From Sulfurimonas sp. (GTDB taxonomy: Bacteria > Campylobacterota > Campylobacteria > Campylobacterales > Sulfurimonadaceae), in NCBI GenBank assembly GCA_027064045.1, contig JAMOQK010000047.1:1-39611 (forward strand): a stretch of 39,611 nucleotides of DNA, written 5' to 3'. Below the pieces are notes generated by a model that was not told the origin of the DNA, ran no database searches, and was given only the letters and a program-made list of their open reading frames with translations. A program made the translations under genes and the position numbers. Numbering within the stretch: position 1 is the stretch's first letter; every line of letters starts with the position of its first letter. Shown one piece after another: positions 1 through 8,688 of this stretch.

Positions 1-117
1 TTCAATATCCCATCTTTTCATAAATGGAAAGGTATAACGCTAACACCACCAAATGCAAGATGGGCGCCACCAGATGGCTCAAAAAATTACGCCCAAAATA
101 TAAGCTATAAAAAATAA
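1..117 (+). CDS. C-terminal end of an unrecognised protein (partial)
   Basis: Frame 1 is open from the left edge to a TAA at 115-117 and gives 38 residues ending NISYKK. It is rich in Pro, Trp and Asn (for example TPPNARWAPP). The 5' part lies outside the window. I do not recognise the family; the fragment is too short. It converges on the next gene, whose stop codon is one base away, and no terminator hairpin fits between them. That the frame is real is inferred from its position, its sensible composition and the tight junction. Confidence 0.5.
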   Translation, partial: FNIPSFHKWKGITLTPPNARWAPPDGSKNYAQNISYKK

Positions 118-118
118 A

Positions 119-1690
119 CTATCTATACACTCCATAATGTAAAACATCTTTAAGACTACTTGAATGTATTAGATACATAACACCAATCAATTCTTCATAT
201 GCTAAAACTCTCTCCAACTCCACTTGAGTATGCTTGTTTAGATACAAAGCCCATAATTTTTGCTCATTTGTGAAATTGGACTTTATATCTAAAGACACAG
301 CTGAATCATTAATAGTCTTCAAATCTTTCAATCGCTTTTTTATTCTTGTGAGTTCGTATATGTAAGTTTTTATTTTTTGTTGTCTATACCTATATGCAGC
401 AAGAGCATCTTTTAAAGTTTCTTGTGATTTTAGATGTTGTAATTTTGCTTGGGTTACCAACATAGTATTTTGGATTTTTTCCAACTCTGCTCTTTTTGAT
501 GGAGTAGATAACGGGATTTTTGCTTCTATCCCTACGAGTGTTTGTCTTTGAGAAAGATACATTTTCCTTGTTCCTGCATAAACATTAAGCTTTAGTTTAT
601 CACTCCACTGTTCTGTTAAAAGTTTTTTATCTTGCAAAGTTTGTGCAAGTTTTAAATCTATATTTTCTTTATCTAAGGTATCTAATAAAATATCTTCATC
701 TATAGTTTTCGTATATTCTATCTCATTTAAAAGTACCCACAGATTTTGTGGAATTTTAAGAAGAGTCATATTTTTATACATAAACAGTTCATCTTTTAAC
801 TTTTGTATATTCAGCTTATAGCCATCATAATCATACTGAGTTATCGTACCTGCTTTAAATTGTTGTTGTGCCTTTTTTAAGTTATTTTCACTCACTCTTA
901 ATTTAAACAATAAAGATGAAACAATAATACTATTTTGATATTTTTTTATCTTTAAAAGTTCTTGTTCATGCTTTAAAACCTCTATATTCTTAATAGTTTT
1001 ATAAAAATTTATCTTATTTGTTATTCTATATTTTTCATTTTTTCTTTTATTGTCATAATAGCCCTGATCAAATATATCAAATTCCAATCTTACATCATAT
1101 GCTGTATCACTATTTAAAGTATCGTATGCTGTATTTGCTTTAAGATAAAGACCATCAAAAGAACCACCACTTTCACTGTTAAAAGTATCTCTTGCGTCTT
1201 CATTTTTAAATTTTTTATCTCTGCGTGAAAATCTTTTAGACATAATCTCTTTTGAGATATATCCATTATCATCAAGCATCTCTACATTTAAATTATCAAC
1301 AGAAGCTTTTGAACTTTGCCGTGGAGTAAAAACAAACTCTTTTTTAGGCATCTTCCGTACTTTAATCTTATTTTGATTTTGGAAACCTTGGTTTGGTAAG
1401 TATCTTCTTGCACCATCACAAGAAGCAACTTTTGCATTTTTATATCTTGATTTTGTCAAAGGAACTAATCTCAAAGCATCATCATAACTTCTAAATCTTC
1501 CACTATATATAAAAATTTTATTAGATACAACTTTAGTAGATGGATAAGCTATGTCATCTAAAATTTCATATATTTTTCCATTATTTTTTGGAGTTAAACT
1601 AATTTCATCAATATATATACAATAACTTTTAGAAAAAACTAAAGTTGGCAAAATAATTACAAAAATAGAAAGTATATTTTTCAACACCAC
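119..1690 (-). CDS. TolC-like outer-membrane protein with SPOR-like N-terminal region
   Basis: Likely an outer-membrane export channel for the adjacent cellulose locus (inferred). A signal peptide covers about residues 1-20. Residues 22-100 resemble the N-terminus of the divergent gene at 1795 (YCI near the start, then a strand ending in G, a Ser-Tyr-x-x-Ala helix, a late Cys followed by AR), like a SPOR fold. From about 175 on there are two TolC-type halves: a strand ending in FDIFDQGYYD, long coiled-coil helices, a second strand VGIEAKIPLS, and more coiled coil. At 523 aa it is somewhat longer than a plain TolC protein, which the extra N-terminal domain explains. The GTG start at 1690 is chosen because AGAGG sits 6 bases upstream; GTG at 1687 is possible. 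The TolC assignment is by pattern, with low sequence identity expected. Confidence 0.65.
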   Translation of the reverse strand: MVLKNILSIFVIILPTLVFSKSYCIYIDEISLTPKNNGKIYEILDDIAYPSTKVVSNKIFIYSGRFRSYDDALRLVPLTKSRYKNAKVASCDGARRYLPNQGFQNQNKIKVRKMPKKEFVFTPRQSSKASVDNLNVEMLDDNGYISKEIMSKRFSRRDKKFKNEDARDTFNSESGGSFDGLYLKANTAYDTLNSDTAYDVRLEFDIFDQGYYDNKRKNEKYRITNKINFYKTIKNIEVLKHEQELLKIKKYQNSIIVSSLLFKLRVSENNLKKAQQQFKAGTITQYDYDGYKLNIQKLKDELFMYKNMTLLKIPQNLWVLLNEIEYTKTIDEDILLDTLDKENIDLKLAQTLQDKKLLTEQWSDKLKLNVYAGTRKMYLSQRQTLVGIEAKIPLSTPSKRAELEKIQNTMLVTQAKLQHLKSQETLKDALAAYRYRQQKIKTYIYELTRIKKRLKDLKTINDSAVSLDIKSNFTNEQKLWALYLNKHTQVELERVLAYEELIGVMYLIHSSSLKDVLHYGVYR

Positions 1691-1716
1691 AAAACACCTC
1701 TTGTAGATTTTGTCAC

Positions 1717-1722
1717 ATTGTA
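1717..1722 (-). promoter_or_regulatory. Probable -10 box of the TolC-like gene
   Basis: Read on the minus strand this is TACAAT, preceded by TGGGT, about 27 bases before the GTG start. Campylobacterota sigma70 promoters need a good -10 and often lack a clear -35, which fits. It lies about 35 bp from the opposing plus-strand -10. Confidence 0.45.
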
Positions 1723-1756
1723 ACCCAGGACAACTAAAAAATTCATAAACATATGT

Positions 1757-1762
1757 TATAAT
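1757..1762 (+). promoter_or_regulatory. Probable -10 box of the bcs operon
   Basis: Perfect TATAAT, 32 bases before the TTG start at 1795. A 10-bp palindrome CAGAATTCTG (1767-1776) lies where transcription would begin and could be an operator, but palindromes of this length are common by chance. No convincing -35 is seen. Confidence 0.5.
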
Positions 1763-1794
1763 TCGCCAGAATTCTGAATTTGGAGTACAAAAAA

Positions 1795-2568
1795 TTGAAA
1801 TTTTATCTGTTATTGTTAATGATTGGGCTAAATCTTCAAGCTAATTATTGTATTCAGGTCATTACCACGGATACAAGTATGGAGAATTTTATAATAAAAA
1901 GGGCATCCTCTGAAGAATACTCCCCTTTTAGTGATGTAAGAGTTGAGAGAATAGGAAATTATTTAGTTCTAAGAATTGGTGACTACAAAAGCTATAGACA
2001 TGCTTCTTCTGTTGCACGACAAGTTCAAAAAACCGAACCTGGTGCATATGTTAGAAAATGTAATTTCACTAGAGCAAATGCACTATATCTACATAACAAT
2101 TCGCAAGATGACAACAACTACTATAGAAATAACAATTATAGAAACAACAATGAACAAAGACAAAAATACACCACTCCATCTTACCCATCATATAATAAAC
2201 CTGAGCCTAATATAAACATCATCGAAAGACGAAATACAAGACGAAGCACAAGACGAAACATAGACACAAACAGACAAAACCGATACAAAAAGGACAAAGA
2301 AGAACTTTCTTACAAACATATAGACCGTGATAATTCACTATGGAATGACTGTAAAAAATGTTTTATCCCTGTTTATGAGGAAGAAGATGATACACAACAG
2401 AAACAACCTAAACAACAACGACGACAGCAAGTAAAAACTGATACCTTTTGGGAAGAAGATATTCCAGATTTACATGAAGATACGATTCAACAACAAACTA
2501 CACCACCAAAACAAAAAAGAAAAAAACCAAGAAATAAATTTAATATAGATGAACAATTTTTACCATAA
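1795..2568 (+). CDS. Secreted SPOR-like protein with basic, Gln/Asn-rich tail; first gene of the bcs operon
   Basis: Unnamed accessory protein of the cellulose locus. A TTG start at 1795 is preferred over TTG at 1780 because GGAG at 1782-1785 sits 9 bases ahead; it gives a clean signal peptide ending near LQA. Next comes a region of about 80 residues (YCIQV to CNFTRA) related to the N-terminus of the divergent TolC-like protein and resembling a SPOR domain. The rest is low complexity, rich in Asn, Arg, Gln and Lys, with runs such as YYRNNNYRNN, and is probably disordered. It has a CKKC motif at about 186-189. A peptidoglycan or polysaccharide contact is an inference. It precedes bcsA by 33 bases. 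I do not recognise a named orthologue. Confidence 0.7.
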   Translation: MKFYLLLLMIGLNLQANYCIQVITTDTSMENFIIKRASSEEYSPFSDVRVERIGNYLVLRIGDYKSYRHASSVARQVQKTEPGAYVRKCNFTRANALYLHNNSQDDNNYYRNNNYRNNNEQRQKYTTPSYPSYNKPEPNINIIERRNTRRSTRRNIDTNRQNRYKKDKEELSYKHIDRDNSLWNDCKKCFIPVYEEEDDTQQKQPKQQRRQQVKTDTFWEEDIPDLHEDTIQQQTTPPKQKRKKPRNKFNIDEQFLP

Positions 2569-2601
2569 ATTTATAAAATAAAATTAAAGAGTCAAACGAC
2601 A

Positions 2602-4821
2602 GTGTACGAGAAGATAATAAACTTTATCTATAGCCATTTTGCTACAAGAGCCCTGATGTTTTTTACTCTTTTAATTATCACATACCTTTTAATTAGCTCC
2701 CAATACAATATCAAAACACAATTTGTCATAGGCTATGGAGCTATGTTTTTTATGCTTATCATATTACAATTTAAAGAACTTTCACCTAATATAATTTTAT
2801 TTGTTAAATTTGTTGGCTTTATTGTGGTTATGAGGTATCTGTATTGGAGAACATTTGAGTCTCTGACCTATGATGGTTTTTTAGATTTTATTGGTGCACT
2901 TTTATTATATTTTGCAGAAGTTTTTGCCATTATTATCTACCTTCTAGGGATCTTTACCTCTCTCAATCTATTAAAAAGAAAATCTATAGATTTAGAAAAA
3001 TATCCAAAAGAGATTTGGCCAAAAGTTGATGTACTTATACCAACATACAATGAACCACAACTTATCATAGAAAACACTGTTTTAGCCGCTTTAGCCATGG
3101 ACTATCCACAGGATAAATTTAATATTTATCTACTTGATGATGGTGGAACAGATCAAAAATGCAATCAAAAAGATGAACAAAAAGCTCAAGAAGCAAGACA
3201 AAGAAAAAAAGATTTAATGAAATTTTGTAATTTTACAGGGGCAAACTATCTTACAAGAGCCAAGAATGAAAATGCAAAAGCAGGAAATCTAAATGAAGCT
3301 TTGCAATCTATTGATGGTGATTTTATCCTGATTTTAGATACTGATCATGTTCCTGCAAAACAATTTTTGAAAAAAACAACAGGCTGGTTTTTAAAAGATG
3401 AAAAAGTATTTTTAGTACAAACTCCACATGCCTTTTACAATCAAGATCCAATAGAAAGAAATCTTAGAATGGGGGATGTCTCCATCAGTGAAAATGATAT
3501 GTTTTATAAAAATATTCAACTTGGACATGATTTTTGGGAAAGTTCATTTTTTTGTGGCTCGGCAGCAGTTTTACGCCGTTCTCTCATAGATGAATTGGGA
3601 GGTATAGCTGGTGAAACCATTACCGAAGATGCTGAAACTGCCATTAAATTGCATGACAGAGGGTATAAAAGTGTTTATATCAGTGAGCCTATGGTTAGAG
3701 GTCTTCAAGCTGAAAGTTTTGATGCACTTGTTATACAAAGGGTTAGATGGACACAAGGGATGGTGCAGATATTTTTACTTAAAAATCCATTCACTTCTAA
3801 AAATCTGAAATGGTATCAAAAAATTAGCTATATGAGTGCTAGTTTTTTCTGGTTTTTTGCATATTCTAGAGTAGTTTTCTATCTGGCACCATTGATGTAT
3901 CTCTTCTTTGGTTTGCGTGTTTATAACGCCAATGGAGTGGAAATGTTAGCTTATGTTATACCTCATATGAGCATGGCAGTTATGATGTCATATTTTTTAT
4001 ATGCAAAAGTAAGAAATCCTTTTTTCTCAGAGCTTTACGAAACTATTTTATCTTTTTTTACCCTTCCTGCTATTATATCTGTACTTAAAAACCCAAGAGC
4101 GCCAACTTTTGATGTAACACCAAAAGGGCAAGAGATGGTAAAAGATCATATCTCGGATTTAGCTGTACCGTTTGTCATTATCTTTACTTTTGTTGCACTA
4201 GGCTTTGTAGCTTCTGCTATCAGACTCTATTTATACCCATTTGAGTATCAAGTGATTTTAATGACTACAGCATGGAATCTCTTAAATATATTACTTCTTG
4301 TTGCTGCAATAGGTGTAACTAGTGAAAAAAGAGAAATCAGAAAAAGCATTAGAGTACCACTACACTCAAAATGTAAAATAATTTTAAAAGACATAACATA
4401 CAACGGCACTATAATAGATATAGGTGAAGGGGGATTAAATATTACACCAGAAAACTTCGATATTGATTATGAGAAGATTTTAAATAATGCACAAAGCGTT
4501 GAGATAGAGTTAGGAGATATAGATGCAAAACCATTTAAAATACCTTCTAAGTTTTTAAGGTCATTTAACTGGGGCAAAAGGCTTGTGTTTGTTTTTGAGG
4601 ATATGGAATTTAACATCCCACTTCGTCAAAAGCTAATACAAATTATATATGGAAATACAACTAAATGGAAAGAGATAGAAAATACAAAACCTATCATGTC
4701 TCCACTTACTAGTTTCATGTTTATAATTAAACAAAGTTTTAAAAATGCGATGTTTATAGATGCTTATAAATTTACTTTTGATAAGCTAAAAAATAATTTA
4801 AGACTGGGGAAAAGCAAATGA
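2602..4821 (+). CDS. bcsA: Cellulose synthase catalytic subunit BcsA, with PilZ domain
   Basis: Inner-membrane GT2 enzyme that polymerises UDP-glucose into beta-1,4-glucan and passes it through its own channel. Visible: N-terminal TM helices (about 15-125); GT2 core with DVLIPTYNEP (143-152), DDGGTD (179-184), DTD (246-248), FFCGS (316-320), TEDAE (341-345) and QRVRW (379-383); gating loop FDVTPK (503-508); more TM helices; C-terminal PilZ domain from about 575 with RKSIR (580-584) and DIGEGG (606-611). The usual PilZ second motif is D/N-x-S-x-x-G, so the Ser is Gly here; cyclic di-GMP control is likely but less certain. The GTG start is taken with a weak AAGAG upstream. The stop overlaps bcsB by 4 bases. 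739 aa is normal for the family. Confidence 0.95.
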   Translation: MYEKIINFIYSHFATRALMFFTLLIITYLLISSQYNIKTQFVIGYGAMFFMLIILQFKELSPNIILFVKFVGFIVVMRYLYWRTFESLTYDGFLDFIGALLLYFAEVFAIIIYLLGIFTSLNLLKRKSIDLEKYPKEIWPKVDVLIPTYNEPQLIIENTVLAALAMDYPQDKFNIYLLDDGGTDQKCNQKDEQKAQEARQRKKDLMKFCNFTGANYLTRAKNENAKAGNLNEALQSIDGDFILILDTDHVPAKQFLKKTTGWFLKDEKVFLVQTPHAFYNQDPIERNLRMGDVSISENDMFYKNIQLGHDFWESSFFCGSAAVLRRSLIDELGGIAGETITEDAETAIKLHDRGYKSVYISEPMVRGLQAESFDALVIQRVRWTQGMVQIFLLKNPFTSKNLKWYQKISYMSASFFWFFAYSRVVFYLAPLMYLFFGLRVYNANGVEMLAYVIPHMSMAVMMSYFLYAKVRNPFFSELYETILSFFTLPAIISVLKNPRAPTFDVTPKGQEMVKDHISDLAVPFVIIFTFVALGFVASAIRLYLYPFEYQVILMTTAWNLLNILLLVAAIGVTSEKREIRKSIRVPLHSKCKIILKDITYNGTIIDIGEGGLNITPENFDIDYEKILNNAQSVEIELGDIDAKPFKIPSKFLRSFNWGKRLVFVFEDMEFNIPLRQKLIQIIYGNTTKWKEIENTKPIMSPLTSFMFIIKQSFKNAMFIDAYKFTFDKLKNNLRLGKSK

Positions 4822-7694
4822 AAATTATACTAATGGTGATGATACTGATTTTTAATCTTTATGGTCAAAACACAAAACAAGAGGCGATAGAAAAATTCGA
4901 TTTAAAAGATGGGACATATCTACTAAGAATCCATTTTAATTATCTAAATTCATTTGAGAATACAAAAAGGATAAGAGGGTTAGATGGTTTTTATAAGCTT
5001 AATTTTCCACTTCCTAGCAAATGGGATGTAATAGATATTAATGGATATATAAAATACACACCTTCTATACTACTTCTAAAAGATTTATCATCTGCAATCA
5101 TTTCCTTTAATGATGTAGTTATCAAACAATTTAAAATTTTTAATTATCAAAATAGTGGAATTAAATTTAAAATAGATTCCTATCTGTTACATAATAATAA
5201 TAAATTACAATTTGAAGTGCTGCAACACTATACATACAAGTGTGAAGATGGGGCAAATTCATCACTCTGGAGTGATATAAATCTAGCAAAAAGCTATATA
5301 GAGTTACATGTAAAACCACACCCTATCAAAGAGATGATAAGCTCAATAAAAACAGACATTTTTGATAACAAACAATATTCCGTAACACCTCTTAATTATG
5401 TGATGCCCAATAAAGATAAAAAAACACTCAAAAACTTTGCACTCTTTAGCACTATTGCTTCTTCAAATTTAAAATATAGACTAGAAAAAATAAAAGTATC
5501 AAATAAATTAGACTTAAAAAACCATAACCTTATTATATCTACAAAAGAAAAAGCAAAAAAAATTCTCTCAATCCTTGGTGACAAATATATAACAGATGAA
5601 AAACCATCATTAAGCATGTTTTTTAATTCAAACAACTGTAATGCTTGGCTAAACAAAGATTCATTTGCAACAATAGAAGCAGATAAAGGTATAAAAATTA
5701 CCAAAGAAGGTGCTTTATTTGGAAAAAGTCTTTATCTTAATAAAACAAAATTAACTTTAAAAAATTTAAAAATTAAAAATAGTGATGCTGTTACAGTTGC
5801 ATTTTGGTTTAAACCTCAGGACTCTCGTCGCCTAGTTTTATTTGGATTTAAAAATTATTCATTAATGATTTTTGATAATTATATTGGCTTTAATACAGCC
5901 AATAAAGACCTTTTTGGATCAAAATATAGATTTAAAAGTGGTAGATGGTACCATATTAGCGCAACTTTCCATAATGGGACAGTAGATAAAAACTCTATCA
6001 TCATAGATGCAAAAGTACTTTCCATGAAACAAATATCAAATAACTATGTACCAGATAATGCAAAATTAGCACAAACAGCATATCTTGGTAGTTCAGAGTC
6101 TGCTAAAAATATGCTGTGTAAAGGTTATATCGATCAGTTTTATATGTTTGACCATGCTATAACATCAATAAGTGCAAAAAAATTATACAGTTATTCATTG
6201 GAACATAAAAAATACAAAATTACAGAGTCTATATATCTTGATGACAAACTAGCACATGATATTAATGTAATTCAAAATCCTTACAATATAGATAAAGCAA
6301 TTATAGTTTTAGCACCAGAAAATGAAAAAAAACAAAGAGAAGTAATTTATGCTTTATATAAAAATGACTTACAAATGTATACCCGACAAGGCTTAAATAT
6401 TGAAAAAGTTACCATCCCAAAAAAAGCAAAAGCGTACAGCTCCAAAAAATTCCTTCCACTTGATACAAAGATATACTTTAAAGAGTTGGGCTATAAAACA
6501 AAACTTTTAAAAGGTAGATACCCTCCAAAGATAAATCTAAAATTTAAAGTCTATCCAGATAACTATTTTGATGCAAAAGATAAAATTAAAACAAATATCC
6601 ATTATATACTTCCATCTGTAGTAAAAAAAGATTCTGTTATAAATACATACATTAATGGGATTTTTGCAGATCAAATAGATATTCTCAAAACAACTCAAGA
6701 ATCTAAAATAAGTATTGCGGCAAATAAACTTTTCAATTTTGAAGATTCTTCAGATATGCCTGCATATCTGATAGGAAAAGGGTTTAATGAATTTCGTATT
6801 GATTTTTCTCTTATCCCTATGAAACAAGGTTCTTGTGGTATTTTCAATACAGAAAATCTAGTAGCTTCTGTACTAGATGATTCTTACATCATCTTACCAT
6901 CATCTAAAAAATGGATAGAACTTCCATATATGCAACTTATTACAAGTGCGCAATATCCATACTCTATCTATCCAGACTTACAAGATACAGTTATCTATCT
7001 AGCAGACAATAATTACAAAACCATATCTAGTGCTATGAATTTTATATTTTTCTTAACACAGGAGCTTGGTTCTTATCCAAATTATCTAAAAATAACTACA
7101 AAACTCAATGATAAAGATAAAGAAAAAAACATTGTTGTTTTTGGAACTATATATGATAAAAAACTTCAACAACTTAGCAAAAATGCACCTGTGACATTTG
7201 ACAAAAAATTAATGAAAAAGGACTACCCATACATTAAGAGATTTGTAGAACATAAAACTATCATAAATAAAGACAGAGTTAAAAAATACAGATTTAAAAC
7301 ATCCATGAAAGAAACAAATTTAATTGATGATACAATTATAATGCAGATGTTTAAATCTAATTTTAATGCAGATAAGACTATATTGATGTTTAGTGCAAAC
7401 ACCCCAAGTTGTCTCGATAAAGGTGTTAGTTCAATCTTAAAATATAAAAATAGAAACAAAATCTTAGGTGATATGGTCATCTATAACTACCAACGAGAAG
7501 ATGGGATTGCATATAACATAAAAGATAAGTATATTGTATCAAAGCTTGGTTGGTTAGATACTATATCTCTTAAAATTGGAGCAAATCCTGTTGTTTATAT
7601 AATATTTTTTATATTCCTACTAATCATATTTGTTTGGATTGTAAGTACACTTCTTCGTAAATTTAAAGAGGAACACCATAAAGATGCTGAATAA
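4818..7694 (+). CDS. bcsB: Cellulose synthase periplasmic subunit BcsB with an inserted LamG-like domain
   Basis: Partner of BcsA that guides the nascent glucan across the periplasm and anchors in the inner membrane. Seen: signal peptide (about 1-16), beta-rich flavodoxin/CBD-like architecture, and a C-terminal TM helix (about 920-945) followed by a basic tail. At 958 aa it is roughly 150-200 residues longer than typical BcsB. The excess matches residues about 285-463, which read like a LamG/concanavalin A-like jelly roll: GKSLYL, VTVAFWFKP, GRWYHISATF, AYLGSS and YIDQFYMFDHAIT occur in the order usual for that fold. BcsB-type sequence resumes after it. It overlaps bcsA by 4 bases and bcsZ by 11. 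Identification rests on position and layout; the family is divergent. Confidence 0.85.
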   Translation: MKIILMVMILIFNLYGQNTKQEAIEKFDLKDGTYLLRIHFNYLNSFENTKRIRGLDGFYKLNFPLPSKWDVIDINGYIKYTPSILLLKDLSSAIISFNDVVIKQFKIFNYQNSGIKFKIDSYLLHNNNKLQFEVLQHYTYKCEDGANSSLWSDINLAKSYIELHVKPHPIKEMISSIKTDIFDNKQYSVTPLNYVMPNKDKKTLKNFALFSTIASSNLKYRLEKIKVSNKLDLKNHNLIISTKEKAKKILSILGDKYITDEKPSLSMFFNSNNCNAWLNKDSFATIEADKGIKITKEGALFGKSLYLNKTKLTLKNLKIKNSDAVTVAFWFKPQDSRRLVLFGFKNYSLMIFDNYIGFNTANKDLFGSKYRFKSGRWYHISATFHNGTVDKNSIIIDAKVLSMKQISNNYVPDNAKLAQTAYLGSSESAKNMLCKGYIDQFYMFDHAITSISAKKLYSYSLEHKKYKITESIYLDDKLAHDINVIQNPYNIDKAIIVLAPENEKKQREVIYALYKNDLQMYTRQGLNIEKVTIPKKAKAYSSKKFLPLDTKIYFKELGYKTKLLKGRYPPKINLKFKVYPDNYFDAKDKIKTNIHYILPSVVKKDSVINTYINGIFADQIDILKTTQESKISIAANKLFNFEDSSDMPAYLIGKGFNEFRIDFSLIPMKQGSCGIFNTENLVASVLDDSYIILPSSKKWIELPYMQLITSAQYPYSIYPDLQDTVIYLADNNYKTISSAMNFIFFLTQELGSYPNYLKITTKLNDKDKEKNIVVFGTIYDKKLQQLSKNAPVTFDKKLMKKDYPYIKRFVEHKTIINKDRVKKYRFKTSMKETNLIDDTIIMQMFKSNFNADKTILMFSANTPSCLDKGVSSILKYKNRNKILGDMVIYNYQREDGIAYNIKDKYIVSKLGWLDTISLKIGANPVVYIIFFIFLLIIFVWIVSTLLRKFKEEHHKDAE

Positions 7695-8688
7695 ATTGTT
7701 GTTTGTTTTTTTTCTTATTATCGCTTCTTTAAATGCTTCATGGGATGAATATAAAACTCATTTCATAGCACAAGATGGTAGAGTAATAGATAGAATAAAC
7801 AACAATATTACACATAGTGAAGGTGTTGGATATGCTATGTATTTTGCTATTAAAAATAATGATATGGATTGTTTTAAAAAGATTCATATCTGGTACAAAC
7901 ATAATCTAACTAAAAATAAATTTGGTCTCATAAGTTGGAAATGGGGGGAAGATGACAACAATTCATGGCATCTGTTAGATAAAAACAATGCAACTGATGG
8001 TGATTTATGGATAGCTTATGATAATTTACTTGCATATGAATTAACACATAAAAAAACTTATAAAAAAGAAGCTATACAACTTATAGATAAAATCAAACAT
8101 CATCTAATACTAAAACACCATAACAAAACATACCTACTCCCTGCTAAATTTGGCTTTGAAGACAACAATAGTTTCGAAATCAACCTTTCTTATTATTCTT
8201 TTTTTATTTTTGATAAATTTTTAAAATATGATAAAGATGATGTTTGGAAACAACTAAAAAAAGATGGTATAGAACTTCTATACAAAGCCAGATTTACACC
8301 TTTACATCTAAATGCAGACTGGATAAAGGTAGATAAAAAAGATGATAAAATTTCTCTGAGTAAAAATCATCTCTTTGGTTTTGATGCAATACGAATCCCT
8401 TATAATATTTTGAAAAGCAACATAAAAGAGAAAAAAAAGTTATTGTTACCATATAAAAATTATATAAATAGCATGAAACAAGCTAAAGTTATTTTTGGAA
8501 TAAGCGATTTAAAGGATGGTAGGATTAGTATCTATAATTATTCATATGCCCATCTATCTATTTATAATATGCTAGATAATTATTTTTATAATACAAAATC
8601 TTTTACAAAAGATATTAAAAAACTACAAAGGAACAATAAAGATGACTACTATGCGTATTCAATATATCTTTTTTCTATTATTAATTAG
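7684..8688 (+). CDS. bcsZ: BcsZ-type endo-beta-1,4-glucanase (glycoside hydrolase family 8)
   Basis: Periplasmic cellulase that trims or edits glucan during cellulose export. Signal peptide about 1-18 (ending LNAS). GH8 signatures: HSEGVGYAMYFA with the probable acid Glu46, then WKWGEDDNN, and NATDGDLWIAYDNLLA with the aspartates (about 105-107) typical of the family; FGFDAIRIPY near 235-245 corresponds to the conserved D-A-I-R-V-P segment. 334 aa is close to the usual 350-370. It begins inside the end of bcsB, and its own end contains the start of bcsC, so the three are probably translated in a coupled way. Confidence 0.9.
   Translation: MLNKLLFVFFLIIASLNASWDEYKTHFIAQDGRVIDRINNNITHSEGVGYAMYFAIKNNDMDCFKKIHIWYKHNLTKNKFGLISWKWGEDDNNSWHLLDKNNATDGDLWIAYDNLLAYELTHKKTYKKEAIQLIDKIKHHLILKHHNKTYLLPAKFGFEDNNSFEINLSYYSFFIFDKFLKYDKDDVWKQLKKDGIELLYKARFTPLHLNADWIKVDKKDDKISLSKNHLFGFDAIRIPYNILKSNIKEKKKLLLPYKNYINSMKQAKVIFGISDLKDGRISIYNYSYAHLSIYNMLDNYFYNTKSFTKDIKKLQRNNKDDYYAYSIYLFSIIN

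Noticed and set aside
5396..5704. Minus-strand open frame of about 100 codons inside bcsB
   Set aside because: Shadow of bcsB; no ribosome site or recognisable domain.
6751..6770. Inverted repeat with 9-bp arms in bcsB
   Set aside because: Arms of this length are expected a few times by chance in 40 kb of A/T-rich DNA; it lies mid-gene with no T-run.
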